Shown here: positions 7,901 to 15,646 of the stretch, piece after piece
Layout: every line of letters begins with the position of its first letter
Numbering within the stretch: position 1 is the first letter of the stretch
Program-made: the position numbers and the translations under genes
Notes under the pieces: model-generated
What the model saw: the letters and a program-made list of their open reading frames with translations, nothing else
Database searches by the model: none
Told to the model about the DNA's origin: nothing
Source of the DNA: Chakrabartyella piscis
GTDB lineage: Bacteria; Bacillota; Clostridia; Lachnospirales; Anaerotignaceae
Assembly (NCBI GenBank): GCA_030067835.1
Contig: CP092441.1
Coordinates: 2,852,001-2,916,000 of the forward strand
Reading direction: 5' to 3'
DNA length: 64,000 bases

Positions 7901-9567
7901 TCCAAGCCTTCCAAACGAATTTCGCCAGCTTTGTCCGTTGTCATTTCATAAATGGTGGTTTCGCCTTTCTTTGCAATGCTAAACACTGCATTGGCAAGGG
8001 GCATTCCTGTATCTTCGTCCACTTTGCGTACCAAAAGACCTGGTTCTGCTTGATTTTGCATGGTAAGTGTTGTGGTTTCACCAGCCACTAACTTGATAAT
8101 TTGTGGTGTATCATCCAACAAATATCCATCTGGCGCAACCAATTCTGTCACTGTATAAGTTCCAGATTTCATGTTGGAAAGATAGGCAACACCGCTGTTG
8201 TCCGTTTGCACATCAAAGGAATTGCTGCCATCATCCAAAGCCACACGGAACACTGCACCATCCAACTTCTCACCAGTATCTGCATCTACTTTTGTGATTT
8301 CCAACCTGCTTTCTGGCTCATTGGCAAAAGTGACCGTGGTGTCCCTATCTTCTTCCAAGACCACATCTTGATGAGGGTTTTCATCCAAAACATAACCATC
8401 AGGTGGTACAATTTCCTCAATGTAATAAGCACCCGTTGGCAAATCTTGGATATTGATGCTACCGCTATCGTCTGTCACATATGTGCCAATGACACCGCCT
8501 GTTGCATTGGTCACACGAATCACTGCACCAGAAAGTCCATCATTTGTTCCAGCATCCACCTTCAAAATGTTCAAGCCTGTTGTTGTGGTGGTAGGCTCGT
8601 CTGGATCGGTTGTTTCTGTTGTTGGTGGTGCGCCCTCATCCGCAGAATAGGCGATGTCCACCCAAGAATCCCCATTGTAGGTTGGCATTGGCGCAACATA
8701 ATAATCTTGTGTATCATCATGTGAGTTACCATACATAACCGACTTATTCTCCAATGTTGCTTTCACCAAAACTCGGAAAGTCCCTTCTTCTGTGATGCTA
8801 TCCTTCGGGATTTGAATGGAAAAGGAATTCTCTGTACCATCAAACTCCGTTACTTCTTCCCCTGACTCTGAAAGTACCACTGTACCATCTGGAACATCTC
8901 CACTGAGTACAATATAATACCTTTCCAACTCCACATTTGAAGTCAATTCATAGGTTTGTGTGTAGTAGTCACCTTCTTCTTGCAAAGTTGGTGATGTGGG
9001 TGTTGTTGCCAACCAAGTGTTATACACATACTCATTGGCACGTCCAATGGCAACAAGATTTTTCATGGCTTGCTCCACTGCTGTGTTTTGGCTACCATTG
9101 GCTGCCCAATCGTCCAAGTCACTGTAGTTATCATGCACCACTGCCCATACTGCCATTTTGGTTGCATAATAGGCTTCGTAATCTGTGCTGACACCCAATT
9201 CCGCTGGTGATTTGTAGGGATATCCATTTGTAATGACACCCCAAACTTCTGGGTTTTGATCCAACTGATCCACATCTACATCGTAGGTATGGCTTGCCAT
9301 TTCTTCCACCCCAGGTTTATCTGGGTTGGCACAATAAGCTGGCAATTCTTCACCATCCTCTGTTTCATATACAATCATTGCTGTTGCGAAGTTATCTGCA
9401 TCAATGATGCCTTTCCATGTCATAAGCTGTGCGCCTTTTTCTGCTTTCATATAAAGATTTACTTTGTTCAGCGCTGTGTCCAATGATGTGCCAGCAAAAG
9501 CAGTCAATGCCGATGAAAGCATTAAAATCATTGATAACAATACGCAAATCCATTTTCGATTTCTCAT
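4906..9567 (-). CDS. Giant CnaB-repeat (SpaA-type) surface adhesin
   Basis: A 1,553-residue secreted protein. Residues 1-26 are a signal peptide; residues about 30-200 resemble a thioester (TQXA) adhesion domain with Cys79 in PAYCANPDKPG, but the usual Gln partner is Lys137 (ATKMAVW). After a Thr-rich linker come eleven CnaB domains of about 90 residues, each opening like LNILKVDA and closing with an E-x-x-AP-x-GY strand; these normally form Lys-Asn isopeptide bonds. A second Thr-Ser linker splits repeats five and six. The protein stops at LPQTGY with no membrane anchor or basic tail. It probably helps donor-recipient contact. AAAGGA precedes the ATG. Sortase and CHAP genes lie just upstream. 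Confidence 0.9.
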   Translation of the reverse strand: MRNRKWICVLLSMILMLSSALTAFAGTSLDTALNKVNLYMKAEKGAQLMTWKGIIDADNFATAMIVYETEDGEELPAYCANPDKPGVEEMASHTYDVDVDQLDQNPEVWGVITNGYPYKSPAELGVSTDYEAYYATKMAVWAVVHDNYSDLDDWAANGSQNTAVEQAMKNLVAIGRANEYVYNTWLATTPTSPTLQEEGDYYTQTYELTSNVELERYYIVLSGDVPDGTVVLSESGEEVTEFDGTENSFSIQIPKDSITEEGTFRVLVKATLENKSVMYGNSHDDTQDYYVAPMPTYNGDSWVDIAYSADEGAPPTTETTDPDEPTTTTTGLNILKVDAGTNDGLSGAVIRVTNATGGVIGTYVTDDSGSINIQDLPTGAYYIEEIVPPDGYVLDENPHQDVVLEEDRDTTVTFANEPESRLEITKVDADTGEKLDGAVFRVALDDGSNSFDVQTDNSGVAYLSNMKSGTYTVTELVAPDGYLLDDTPQIIKLVAGETTTLTMQNQAEPGLLVRKVDEDTGMPLANAVFSIAKKGETTIYEMTTDKAGEIRLEGLEEGWYTITETTAPSGYLLETESKDVYLEPNQLVEVMFTNRLRPSLQIMKIDAVTNEPLAGATFKVTKTEDMTVSEYITDSTGTIVIRDLDEAVYTVEEISAPTGYILDTQYKDIALEWGKTKTLVFENTKNPTLIITKINGLTNEPIAGTVFEIQYENPDGGIENLGTYKTDASGKIVIENVSTGWYIVTETIPAQGFSLPSDPTTRIYLSEGENAYLTLDETGSDDSQDTSTSTTTSTTITSGNDYTGGVTNYPLNSIVIKKVDANTSEMLAGAVFELRQVSEDISGNSGTIIGRYTTDNSGIIVVTGLTAGAYIVEEVDPPTNYLLSENSQQQAWLKADGTSIVEMTFTNYPYGSLLINKVDENDGTPLAGAVFKVTTGDGTLVGSSNGEYTTDQNGEILIPNLKPDSYVVTEIQAPSGYVINSTAKTIDIGTDGKTYTLTFSNQPLSGLKIIKLDSETREPLADAEFEVRKLNGEYVGDYKTDYNGTFFVEDLEDGFYEVTEQKAPTGYHLDNELKIVEVKSTQETVLEVLNEPFSDLVIEKIDSQTGDPIKGVEFLITKLNGEEIGYYTTDKYGLITIEGLASGEYILKETEAADGYKIEDTAIEFTMIDGQRTTVEVENTPMSSLFIRKIDSVTKEGIGGVKFLLYDADNDPIGEYESDNEGYVWLDKTLEDGKYKLREIEAAEGYIGDDEVKTFWVKEGKTTEIIWENTPQAGQIVITKRSSEYNELTGLPAGSSLSGAVFEIYNITGNLVDQITSDSDGVAASSLLPVGVYTIKEVSAPRYYALNDTMLLAEIRHNGDIIRFEVLNSSIDLDLSIQKKGPVQIMPSSTIHYEIYGVENGSSGSIEDFYIHDRIPTDATRILKITTGTFNERGYYTITYKTNYRDYMVLADNLLTENDYEFSLHSNVLGLQNGEYVTDVRFEFDSVGSGFAQTKNISVFCQVLPTMPSGYQIINRAEVGGRYGNEWESRTTSWNTTVFGLNPTYVTLPQTGY

Positions 9568-9585
9568 TTTATCATCCTTTCCAAA

Positions 9586-9614
9586 GAAAAAAGACCTCGA
9601 TTGCACAAGGTCTT
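9586..9614 (-). terminator. Terminator between the CHAP and adhesin genes
   Basis: Stem AAGACCT/AGGTCTT with a 10-base loop and a T tract, ending about 20 bases before the adhesin start codon, so adhesin transcription must either read through it or start elsewhere. Confidence 0.8.
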
Positions 9615-9660
9615 AGTAATGGTTATATTGATTGATTTAACTATTTATTCCCGTTGTTAT

Positions 9661-10431
9661 TCACTCATTAAGATTGACGGAAACATATCCAGACAATCTT
9701 AAGTTGGTGTCTTTGCTAAATTCTTCGAAACTCTCCTTTCGTACCACTCCATCTACATTTGGTGTAAATACATCCAGTTCTGTATCGTATTTTCCATTTG
9801 CATCTGTGTAGTAAATGTAGACTGGATTGCCAGCATCATCCCTTTCGATATATTCGATGAATACCACATGACCTGGGTGTGTGTCATTTTTATCTATTGG
9901 GATATATACCGCCACCGAATTTTCCTGTGGTTGATTGATGTTATATTCCACAAGAAATTCATCCATTTCTTCAGCTTTCGCAATCCACCCTTTGGCTGCA
10001 CCACTGATATGCACCTGTTTGTTGGTCACTTCTCGCAACCTACCATTGGCATACCAAGCACACTGCCCAAGGGAATAAGTGGCATAAGGTTCTGTGTAAC
10101 TAGATGCGTAATTGAGTGGTAGGTTCTCACCTTCTTTCATAATGTTTCCAAGTACAGTACCTACTTCTGGTGCTTCAATTGCCGATACAATACTCGTTTC
10201 TATTTGTATTGTACTTTTGGGAATTAATTGTGATTGCATTGTTTCCGTCTGTTCCTCTAGCATCCTTTCTTGAATAATTGTTCCATTCTCATTGATGAGC
10301 AACACCTCTCCAATCCATTCTCCCAAGTGGTTGTATAACCCATATCCACCAATGATATTTCGTTCTGCTGCCAAGGTTTGTGTTCCCAACATCAATATCA
10401 TGGCAAGTGTAAGTGCAAGTTGTTTCTTCAT
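9661..10431 (-). CDS. Secreted CHAP-domain cell-wall hydrolase
   Basis: A 256-residue exported protein with a signal peptide (MKKQLALTLAMILML to about residue 21). A CHAP amidase/endopeptidase domain fills the C-terminal half: catalytic Cys in SLGQCAWYANGR and catalytic His in HPGHVVFIEY. Such enzymes cut peptidoglycan and in Gram-positive ICEs open the wall for the mating channel. AAAGGAG lies eight bases before the chosen ATG at 10431. It follows the sortase gene closely and is closed by a strong terminator. Confidence 0.85.
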   Translation of the reverse strand: MKKQLALTLAMILMLGTQTLAAERNIIGGYGLYNHLGEWIGEVLLINENGTIIQERMLEEQTETMQSQLIPKSTIQIETSIVSAIEAPEVGTVLGNIMKEGENLPLNYASSYTEPYATYSLGQCAWYANGRLREVTNKQVHISGAAKGWIAKAEEMDEFLVEYNINQPQENSVAVYIPIDKNDTHPGHVVFIEYIERDDAGNPVYIYYTDANGKYDTELDVFTPNVDGVVRKESFEEFSKDTNLRLSGYVSVNLNE

Positions 10432-10493
10432 ATGATCAGCTCCTTTTGACTTACACATTACCATGAGTTGGTTGCAATAGCTATGGGGAAAAC

Positions 10494-11306
10494 TCAATCA
10501 ATTTCTACCCCTTGTACCACCAATCTTTTGTCACTTTGATCTGCAACACAAGTAATCAAGGTGATACGATTATCAACAGTGTATTGCAGTTTTGTCCAAT
10601 CCGTATCGGAGATGATACCAATGAAATCCACCTCATACTCTCTTGTGCCAAGGGTTGTTTTATATTCTATGGTATCACCCAGTTCCAAATCTTCCAAATC
10701 ACCGAAGTAATCGTTTGTACCCCTGTTATGACCAAGCAAACCAATATTGCCATCCCAAGCAGATGTGGATGCAACGTGTCCAATGCCTTTTGCCATAGCT
10801 TCGTAGGTATCACCATCATAGGCAGTGACTTTCAAATCAATTGCATCAATTGTGAGTGTTCCAATGCTACCATCTTCATTTCTCACATCTGCAATACCTG
10901 TGGTTTGATAGAGATTGTAGGTTTCATATTCTTCTGCAATGTATTGGTATTCGCTGGTCAACTGCCCTGTGATTGTTCCACTGGAACTTGCTACATAAGT
11001 GCCACTGACAGGTGAATTTTTCGGTGCGTAGGTGGTGTAGTTCTCTGTTTCCTCACTTGGTACAATGACGTTTGTGCCATACTCAGAAGTATAGGTTGTT
11101 TGCGGTGTTATATCGTAAATGTCATATAGATAATCTGCCACTTCGCCACCAAAGTTCAAAAAAGAAGTGCCACCGATGACAAACTCTTCTGGATTTTCTG
11201 TTGTATAGGTGTATTCCAAAGATTCCCCAAGGGCATAAGCAGAAATAGGCAACATCATGCAACCAAGCAGTAACAACAAAAGCCTTTTCATTTTCTTATT
11301 CCACAT
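10494..11306 (-). CDS. Sortase of the ICE surface-protein module
   Basis: A 270-residue protein with an N-terminal signal or anchor segment (RLLLLLLGCMMLPISAYA). The C-terminal 130 residues form a sortase domain: catalytic His in LLGHNRGTNDYF, catalytic Cys in ITLITCVADQSDKRL and the assisting Arg in the same stretch. The TLITC motif and the order suggest class D. Its likely substrate is the neighbouring CnaB adhesin with its LPQTG end. The ATG at 11306 is preceded by GGGAGG and overlaps the upstream gene by 11 bases, so the two are probably translated together. The long region between signal and domain is rich in Thr, Ser and Tyr. Confidence 0.85.
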   Translation of the reverse strand: MWNKKMKRLLLLLLGCMMLPISAYALGESLEYTYTTENPEEFVIGGTSFLNFGGEVADYLYDIYDITPQTTYTSEYGTNVIVPSEETENYTTYAPKNSPVSGTYVASSSGTITGQLTSEYQYIAEEYETYNLYQTTGIADVRNEDGSIGTLTIDAIDLKVTAYDGDTYEAMAKGIGHVASTSAWDGNIGLLGHNRGTNDYFGDLEDLELGDTIEYKTTLGTREYEVDFIGIISDTDWTKLQYTVDNRITLITCVADQSDKRLVVQGVEID

Positions 11307-12393
11307 CCAAAACACCTCCCATATCCAATTCGAATTCATACTCTTGGTTGCGTTTTTTGACCATGTGTTTGACGGTCATATCTTTCAATGTGATGGAAAT
11401 ATTTCTACCATACAATTCTTTTGCGACTTTCTTATCCAAAATAAAACGAAATGTATGGGATTGGATTAAGTCCTCGAATTCATTCAAATCCACTAAAGGA
11501 TTTTTTACGTCAATGGATTGTTTTCCAAGGCAGAAATACTCTCCATCAATCAAGTTATAAATATCCACACCTTTCTTGGATTTCAAATACAAAAAGCCTA
11601 ACAATCCAAGTCCACCAAGAATCAACAAACCACCCACACAAGAAATGGCAATCAAATATGAGGGCAAGCCATCGTCCATCTCTGTACCCACATAGGTGAT
11701 GATATAGGTCACTGTATTCACTTGATTTTTGGATACTTCCCCCTCGTAAATCGCTGTGGAAGTATAGCCTGTTGGCACTTGCTTGGAGAAAGTTTTGGAA
11801 TAGGTTCCCACCGCTTTGTACTCCGTTGGTACAAGACTATCACCACTCAAACTGGTTGCCATAACATCAAATTGAATGTCTGTCAGTGGCAATGTTGTTC
11901 CATCTTTCAAACTGGTTTGTGGCACATAAGATGGATCTGGATACATCAGTCCCGGGATTTCTTTTGTATCCGTAATGGTGTAATAGCTGGTTTCGTAGCC
12001 GATTGCTTCGGTTGTGATGCTATTGGCATTGAGTGTCAACTCGCCTGTAAATCCATCTGCATCATATGGCTTTGTTTGTGGGAACAAGCGAATGATGTCC
12101 TCCAACTGATCTGACTGGGTTTCCACAATTTCAGATTCGGTAACCGCCTTTGTTGTTGTGCCTTCGTTTTCCACTTTTTCCACAGTTTCATAGGAAAACA
12201 AAAAACCACCATCGGTGAAATCAGTTTCAATCAAGGATTCTGACTCCGTTTCCGTGGTGGTTTCAAATGTTTTGGTGATATATTCCGTGCCATCAATGTT
12301 TTGTCGCTCCACATCTTTGGGTGCTGATGTGCTGGCAAACACTGTGGTTGCACATAATACACTCATCAATATCACACTAATTATACGCTTCAT
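11296..12393 (-). CDS. Single-pass surface protein of the adhesin-sortase module
   Basis: A 365-residue protein with a signal peptide (MKRIISVILMSVLCATTVFA), an acidic Thr/Glu-rich extracellular region, a transmembrane helix at about residues 255-278 (YLIAISCVGGLLILGGLGLL) and a cytoplasmic tail of some 85 residues. I do not recognise the family. Position directly before, and overlapping, the sortase gene suggests it works with the surface module, perhaps as a membrane partner of the adhesin or sortase. Ribosome-binding site GAGGAG stands before the ATG at 12393. Confidence 0.7.
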   Translation of the reverse strand: MKRIISVILMSVLCATTVFASTSAPKDVERQNIDGTEYITKTFETTTETESESLIETDFTDGGFLFSYETVEKVENEGTTTKAVTESEIVETQSDQLEDIIRLFPQTKPYDADGFTGELTLNANSITTEAIGYETSYYTITDTKEIPGLMYPDPSYVPQTSLKDGTTLPLTDIQFDVMATSLSGDSLVPTEYKAVGTYSKTFSKQVPTGYTSTAIYEGEVSKNQVNTVTYIITYVGTEMDDGLPSYLIAISCVGGLLILGGLGLLGFLYLKSKKGVDIYNLIDGEYFCLGKQSIDVKNPLVDLNEFEDLIQSHTFRFILDKKVAKELYGRNISITLKDMTVKHMVKKRNQEYEFELDMGGVLDVE

Positions 12394-12407
12394 TTGGTTC
12401 GCTCCTC

Positions 12408-12524
12408 TCATTTCTTTTGTCCTTTGCTACGCCTTCTTGGGGAACAACGCTTGTGGAATTGCACCTTTGCTTGTGTTTGCACTGGTTTTGCTGAAAACTT
12501 GCCTTTGAATTTTCTTTTGCTCAT
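12408..12524 (-). CDS. Small basic peptide of 38 residues
   Basis: A short frame, MSKRKFKGKFSAK to a Cys-Ser-Pro-Arg-Arg-Arg end, preceded by AAGGAGG with good spacing. Fourteen of 38 residues are Lys or Arg and there is one Cys. It fits snugly between the 132-residue protein and the surface protein (gap 14 bases), as expected for a real operon member. The charge suggests nucleic-acid binding; no family is recognised. Confidence 0.55.
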   Translation of the reverse strand: MSKRKFKGKFSAKPVQTQAKVQFHKRCSPRRRSKGQKK

Positions 12525-12554
12525 TGGTAACCTCCTTTTTATCATGGCAACATC

Positions 12555-12953
12555 TCATTCTTCATAAATCACTTCATCTTTCATCAAGCTTTCATTCAAT
12601 TCCCCAAGGCAAATGCCAAAGTCCGCCAATCGTTGTTGCATATTTTCTGAAATATCACCCAAGTCATGTGTATGCTCCGCTGGCTCAAGCACGATTTGTT
12701 TTGTATCACTCATCACAGCAAAGAAGAATTTTGCATCAGCAGAATACCCTGCTTCCAGCTTTGCCCAATCTGGTACATGGACCGTATCATCAGCAAATGT
12801 TTTGCAGAAGTGACAACCTGTGCAATCCGTTGTGCAGCTGAATTTTTCTTCCAATACCTCGTATGCTTTTCCAATGGATTCTTCCATTTCTTCGATAAAT
12901 GTAATCAAATCTAAGGCTGTGTATCTTTGTTTTTCTCTTGTGTTTTCTCCCAT
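12555..12953 (-). CDS. Cysteine-cluster ICE protein (paralogue of the broken gene at 13719)
   Basis: A 132-residue soluble protein. Residues about 40-55 hold a cluster CTTDCTGCHFC, likely to bind a metal, followed by VHVPDWAKLEAGYSADAKFF and an acidic C-terminus (ICLGELNESLMKDEV). The gene split by the 274-bp insertion at 13857-14130 encodes the same landmarks (CDDCSFC, HVPEWAKVEAG, CLGEMNESIM), so the ICE carried two paralogues. Start at 12953 chosen because AAAAGGAG lies seven bases upstream. Function unknown; it lies in the ICE accessory operon with DUF3849. Confidence 0.65.
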   Translation of the reverse strand: MGENTREKQRYTALDLITFIEEMEESIGKAYEVLEEKFSCTTDCTGCHFCKTFADDTVHVPDWAKLEAGYSADAKFFFAVMSDTKQIVLEPAEHTHDLGDISENMQQRLADFGICLGELNESLMKDEVIYEE

Positions 12954-12973
12954 ATGATTTCTCCTTTTCATCA

Positions 12974-13726
12974 TTAAAAACTTTGCTCGTGACTGTTTGA
13001 CTTCATTTGTGATAACGGATTTTGCTTTGTAGCAGAATCAAAACCCAATTCTTCCAATTTCTGCTTGGCATACTCTGGGATATATTCCTCTTTGATTACG
13101 CCCAAAATCTGTGACCTATCCCATCGAACCCTAACTCCATCACCAAGACAGGTGGCAAACACCGCTCTACCAACCTTGTCTGGTTCACATCCAAAACCAC
13201 TGGTTGCAACATAAATTTGATCCCTTTGGTTGAAGTATTCTTCTGATAATTCCGTTGGTATCACAGCAATGACTTTCCCTTCATAGTATCCATCTTCCAT
13301 GTCAATTTGGGACACATGGAACAACTCCAACTTGTCATATGCTCTCTGATATTGATTGATGAAACCATCCAGCAAAGTTGGGTGTGAATCCACCGCAAAG
13401 TCTGCGTTTAAATGGTTTTGTTCTTTTGGAATATACATATTCTTTGCCCACGCTTTGTTATCACGAGAAAATCTGCCATCACCCATTTTTTCTTTGATGG
13501 AGTTTGCCAAAACAACTGCGGTACGTTTGTAGCCGAACTGCTCGATCACCTCATTGGCTGAATCTTGGTGCAAACGATTATTCTTGTAGTTTTCCTCAAT
13601 GGTTTTTTCAATGAAGTTTTTACAAGCAATGTTCTCTTGATGACTCTGCTCCCATCGTTCTATTTCTTCCAATCGTTTCGCCTCATTGCGAGAATAGGGA
13701 TACACTTCCACAAATGATTTACCCAC
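12974..13726 (-). CDS. DUF3849 family ICE protein
   Basis: A 250-residue soluble protein opening VEVYPYSRNEAKRLEEIERW, a signature I associate with DUF3849 proteins of clostridial conjugative elements, with the usual IACKNFIEKTIEENY, FGYKRTAVVLANSI, and GRFSRDNKAWAKNMYIP blocks. No function is established. The start is GTG at 13726, overlapping the end of the upstream cysteine-cluster gene by 8 bases, so that gene's C-terminal reading frame was translationally coupled to this one. The last 30 residues are variable. Confidence 0.7.
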   Translation of the reverse strand: MGKSFVEVYPYSRNEAKRLEEIERWEQSHQENIACKNFIEKTIEENYKNNRLHQDSANEVIEQFGYKRTAVVLANSIKEKMGDGRFSRDNKAWAKNMYIPKEQNHLNADFAVDSHPTLLDGFINQYQRAYDKLELFHVSQIDMEDGYYEGKVIAVIPTELSEEYFNQRDQIYVATSGFGCEPDKVGRAVFATCLGDGVRVRWDRSQILGVIKEEYIPEYAKQKLEELGFDSATKQNPLSQMKSNSHEQSF

Positions 13727-13856
13727 GATAAATCACTTCCTCATCCATAATGCTTTCGTTCATTTCCCCAAGGCAAACACCCATATCCACCAATTGCATA
13801 CGCATATTTTCGTCAATATCTGTAATGTCATGTTTGTATTCCGTAGGTTCCAACTT

Positions 13857-14130
13857 AGCCATTCCTCCCTAATCCAAACCACGGTTTTTCAGTCTTACAA
13901 CTTCTGATTACTGCGTTATCCTCAATCACCGTACCTTTTGGTACGATTCAATCGTCTGCCTTGTTCTCATTTGTTGTAAGTCTAAAAAACTTCTGCGAAC
14001 AAAAATCCTCTTATTTTGATGAATTTCAATGAAGAGGAGGATGGCATAGCCATAGCTCTGGTGACGACGATGAAGAAGAAAGTCGCAAAATAAGAGGATT
14101 TTTGCGGGTTCGGATTAGGGAGGCATGGCT
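13857..14130. mobile_element. 274-bp palindromic insertion with 24-bp terminal inverted repeats
   Basis: The ends are 24-bp imperfect inverted repeats (two mismatches) with the shared core CCTCCCTAATCC. Inside lie an 18-bp pair, AAAAATCCTCTTATTTTG and its complement (13998-14015 and 14086-14103), an 18-bp pair near 13888 and 13975 with two mismatches, and a perfect CGTACC-TTTT-GGTACG hairpin. There is no transposase and no clear target duplication. The layout fits a non-autonomous, MITE-like element. Confidence 0.7.
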
Positions 14131-14366
14131 ATTGTGTCCACTGCCTTCTTCTACACAAAGAAACAGCTTGGCATCTGGAGCAATGCCAGCTTCAACCTTT
14201 GCCCACTCTGGTACATGGATATTATCTTCCATATATCCATCACAGAAAGAACAATCATCGCATAGTTCATCTTGCGGAAATGCTTCGACCAGTGCATTGT
14301 ATAAATCATCCAAGACAATACCAATGAGTTCTGATTGCAAAATTTGCGAGGAGATTTTTTCATCAT

Positions 14367-14453
14367 AATTGCCAAAAACCGCAGGCGATATCGGAAATAT
14401 CGGTGAGGATTTTTGGTAAGGATGATGGGAAAATAAACCGCAAAGGTTGTGAT
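14367..14453 (+). repeat. 87-bp three-hairpin repeat, ICE copy
   Basis: Gapless match of 72 of 87 bases to positions 60926-61012. It contains an outer stem around AAAAA/TTTTT, an inner stem CGATAT-CGGAA-ATATCG and a third hairpin CGCAA-AGG-TTGTG. Here it lies opposite to, and inside, the leftward cysteine-cluster gene without breaking its frame. Confidence 0.75.
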
Positions 14454-14621
14454 TAAGATCTCGTTGGTATTGGCTTAATACATCTTCCAACGTGGAAATG
14501 ATCTCCACCATCTCTAACGCTGTCAAATTTGTGTTGCGCAATAGCATCACAGCATCAAAAACCTGCACTGTTACTTCATTACTCAATTTTGTTTGTTTCG
14601 TCACTTCTTGTTTGTTTTTCT

Positions 14622-15626
14622 TCATTTCGATACCTCTTTCTTTCGTCCTCTTAATTGTTGGCTTGGAGAATGTAACAAAGAATATTCTCCTTCATTTTGA
14701 ACAGAAGAAAAGCCACCAAACAATTGCATTTGGTAGCTTCCGTTGTTCACATATTTCGTTATATCGTAGTTAATAATAATTAATTCTTCATAAACCTCCC
14801 CCTTCTTTTTGCTCATGGAATGGGTTCTGGTTGTATAGTAAATATAGAAATCTTGATACAACTCTAAAATCTCTGGTACGTTGTTATAACTCACCATCAC
14901 ATACCCTTTTGCTTCATACAACACATCTCGCAAGCGGACATGATCCTCTTTCGTAAATGGCACATCATTTTTGTAGAAACTTTCCGCATCATAATACGGT
15001 GGATCGCAGTAGATGAAAGCCATTTCTCTATCATACTGTTTGATGAGTGCTTCAAAATCTTTGTTTTCGATTGTGATATTTCTGAAGATTCTAGAAAAGT
15101 TCCAGATGTCTACAAAAAACCTACGCACGTCACATTTCTTTCCACCAAAGGTATCTGCATTTGCGTTGAAGCTATATCGCAATAACTTGTAATAGGCTGC
15201 AGCACGTTTGATGTCTTTTTCCTCGCTTTGTTTGATGAGCAACCTTTTCAATTCCTCCGCTTTTGGCTGTTCAAACATAATCTCCGTCAGTTTCAGTTCT
15301 TCTTCTAGGTCATACTCTGAAAACTCCTCCTTTTCTATAAATTTCTTGTACATTTCAAAATCATCTCGTGCATTGAGTGCCAAAAAACCAATCTCACGAA
15401 TCAGCTCCAGTGGTCTATCCCTTGCACAACGCATCAAATTTACGAGATTCCCATTGAAGTCATTGTACACACGAAGATTTGCAGTGGTACACGCAAGATT
15501 CAATGTGACCGTACCACTACCACCGAATACATCAATGCTTCTTTCATATTGATTGGGTGCAAGTAGATTGATAATCCACATCAACTTTGACTTGCCTCCA
15601 ACCCATGCTATAATACTTTTTTTCAA
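14622..15626 (-). CDS. D12-class adenine-N6 DNA methyltransferase
   Basis: A 334-residue enzyme that transfers a methyl group from S-adenosylmethionine to adenine in DNA. The N-terminal AdoMet site is WVGGKSKL and DVFGGSGTVTLN; the catalytic motif is YCDPPYYD at about residue 210. The target-recognition region lies between. This is the Dam/DpnM arrangement. Start is TTG at 15626 with AAGGTGAT upstream. It overlaps the next gene by 4 bases. Together with the broken cytosine methylase and ArdA-like proteins it forms an anti-restriction set that would protect the ICE on entry. No cognate restriction enzyme is seen. Confidence 0.9.
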   Translation of the reverse strand: MKKSIIAWVGGKSKLMWIINLLAPNQYERSIDVFGGSGTVTLNLACTTANLRVYNDFNGNLVNLMRCARDRPLELIREIGFLALNARDDFEMYKKFIEKEEFSEYDLEEELKLTEIMFEQPKAEELKRLLIKQSEEKDIKRAAAYYKLLRYSFNANADTFGGKKCDVRRFFVDIWNFSRIFRNITIENKDFEALIKQYDREMAFIYCDPPYYDAESFYKNDVPFTKEDHVRLRDVLYEAKGYVMVSYNNVPEILELYQDFYIYYTTRTHSMSKKKGEVYEELIIINYDITKYVNNGSYQMQLFGGFSSVQNEGEYSLLHSPSQQLRGRKKEVSK

Positions 15627-15646
15627 ATAAAAATCACCTTACCTTT

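Larger units (their letters stand above)
13719..14625 (-). pseudogene. Cysteine-cluster gene split by a 274-bp insertion
   Basis: The N-terminal part (14625 to about 14131) encodes a start MKKNKQEVTKQ, a CDDCSFC cluster and NIHVPEWAKVEAGIAPDAKLFL, matching the paralogue at 12555. It then runs into the inserted element and stops at 14026. The missing C-terminus, KLEPTEYKHDITDIDENM to EVIYRG, resumes right after the element in the frame ending at 13719. An 87-bp hairpin repeat (14367-14453) is also present in the first half, adding 29 codons in frame. The 5' end overlaps the adenine methylase by 4 bases. Confidence 0.8.

Noticed and set aside
14102-14368. Open frame on the plus strand across the 274-bp insertion
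   Set aside because: No ribosome-binding site and no family features; it overlaps the leftward broken gene.
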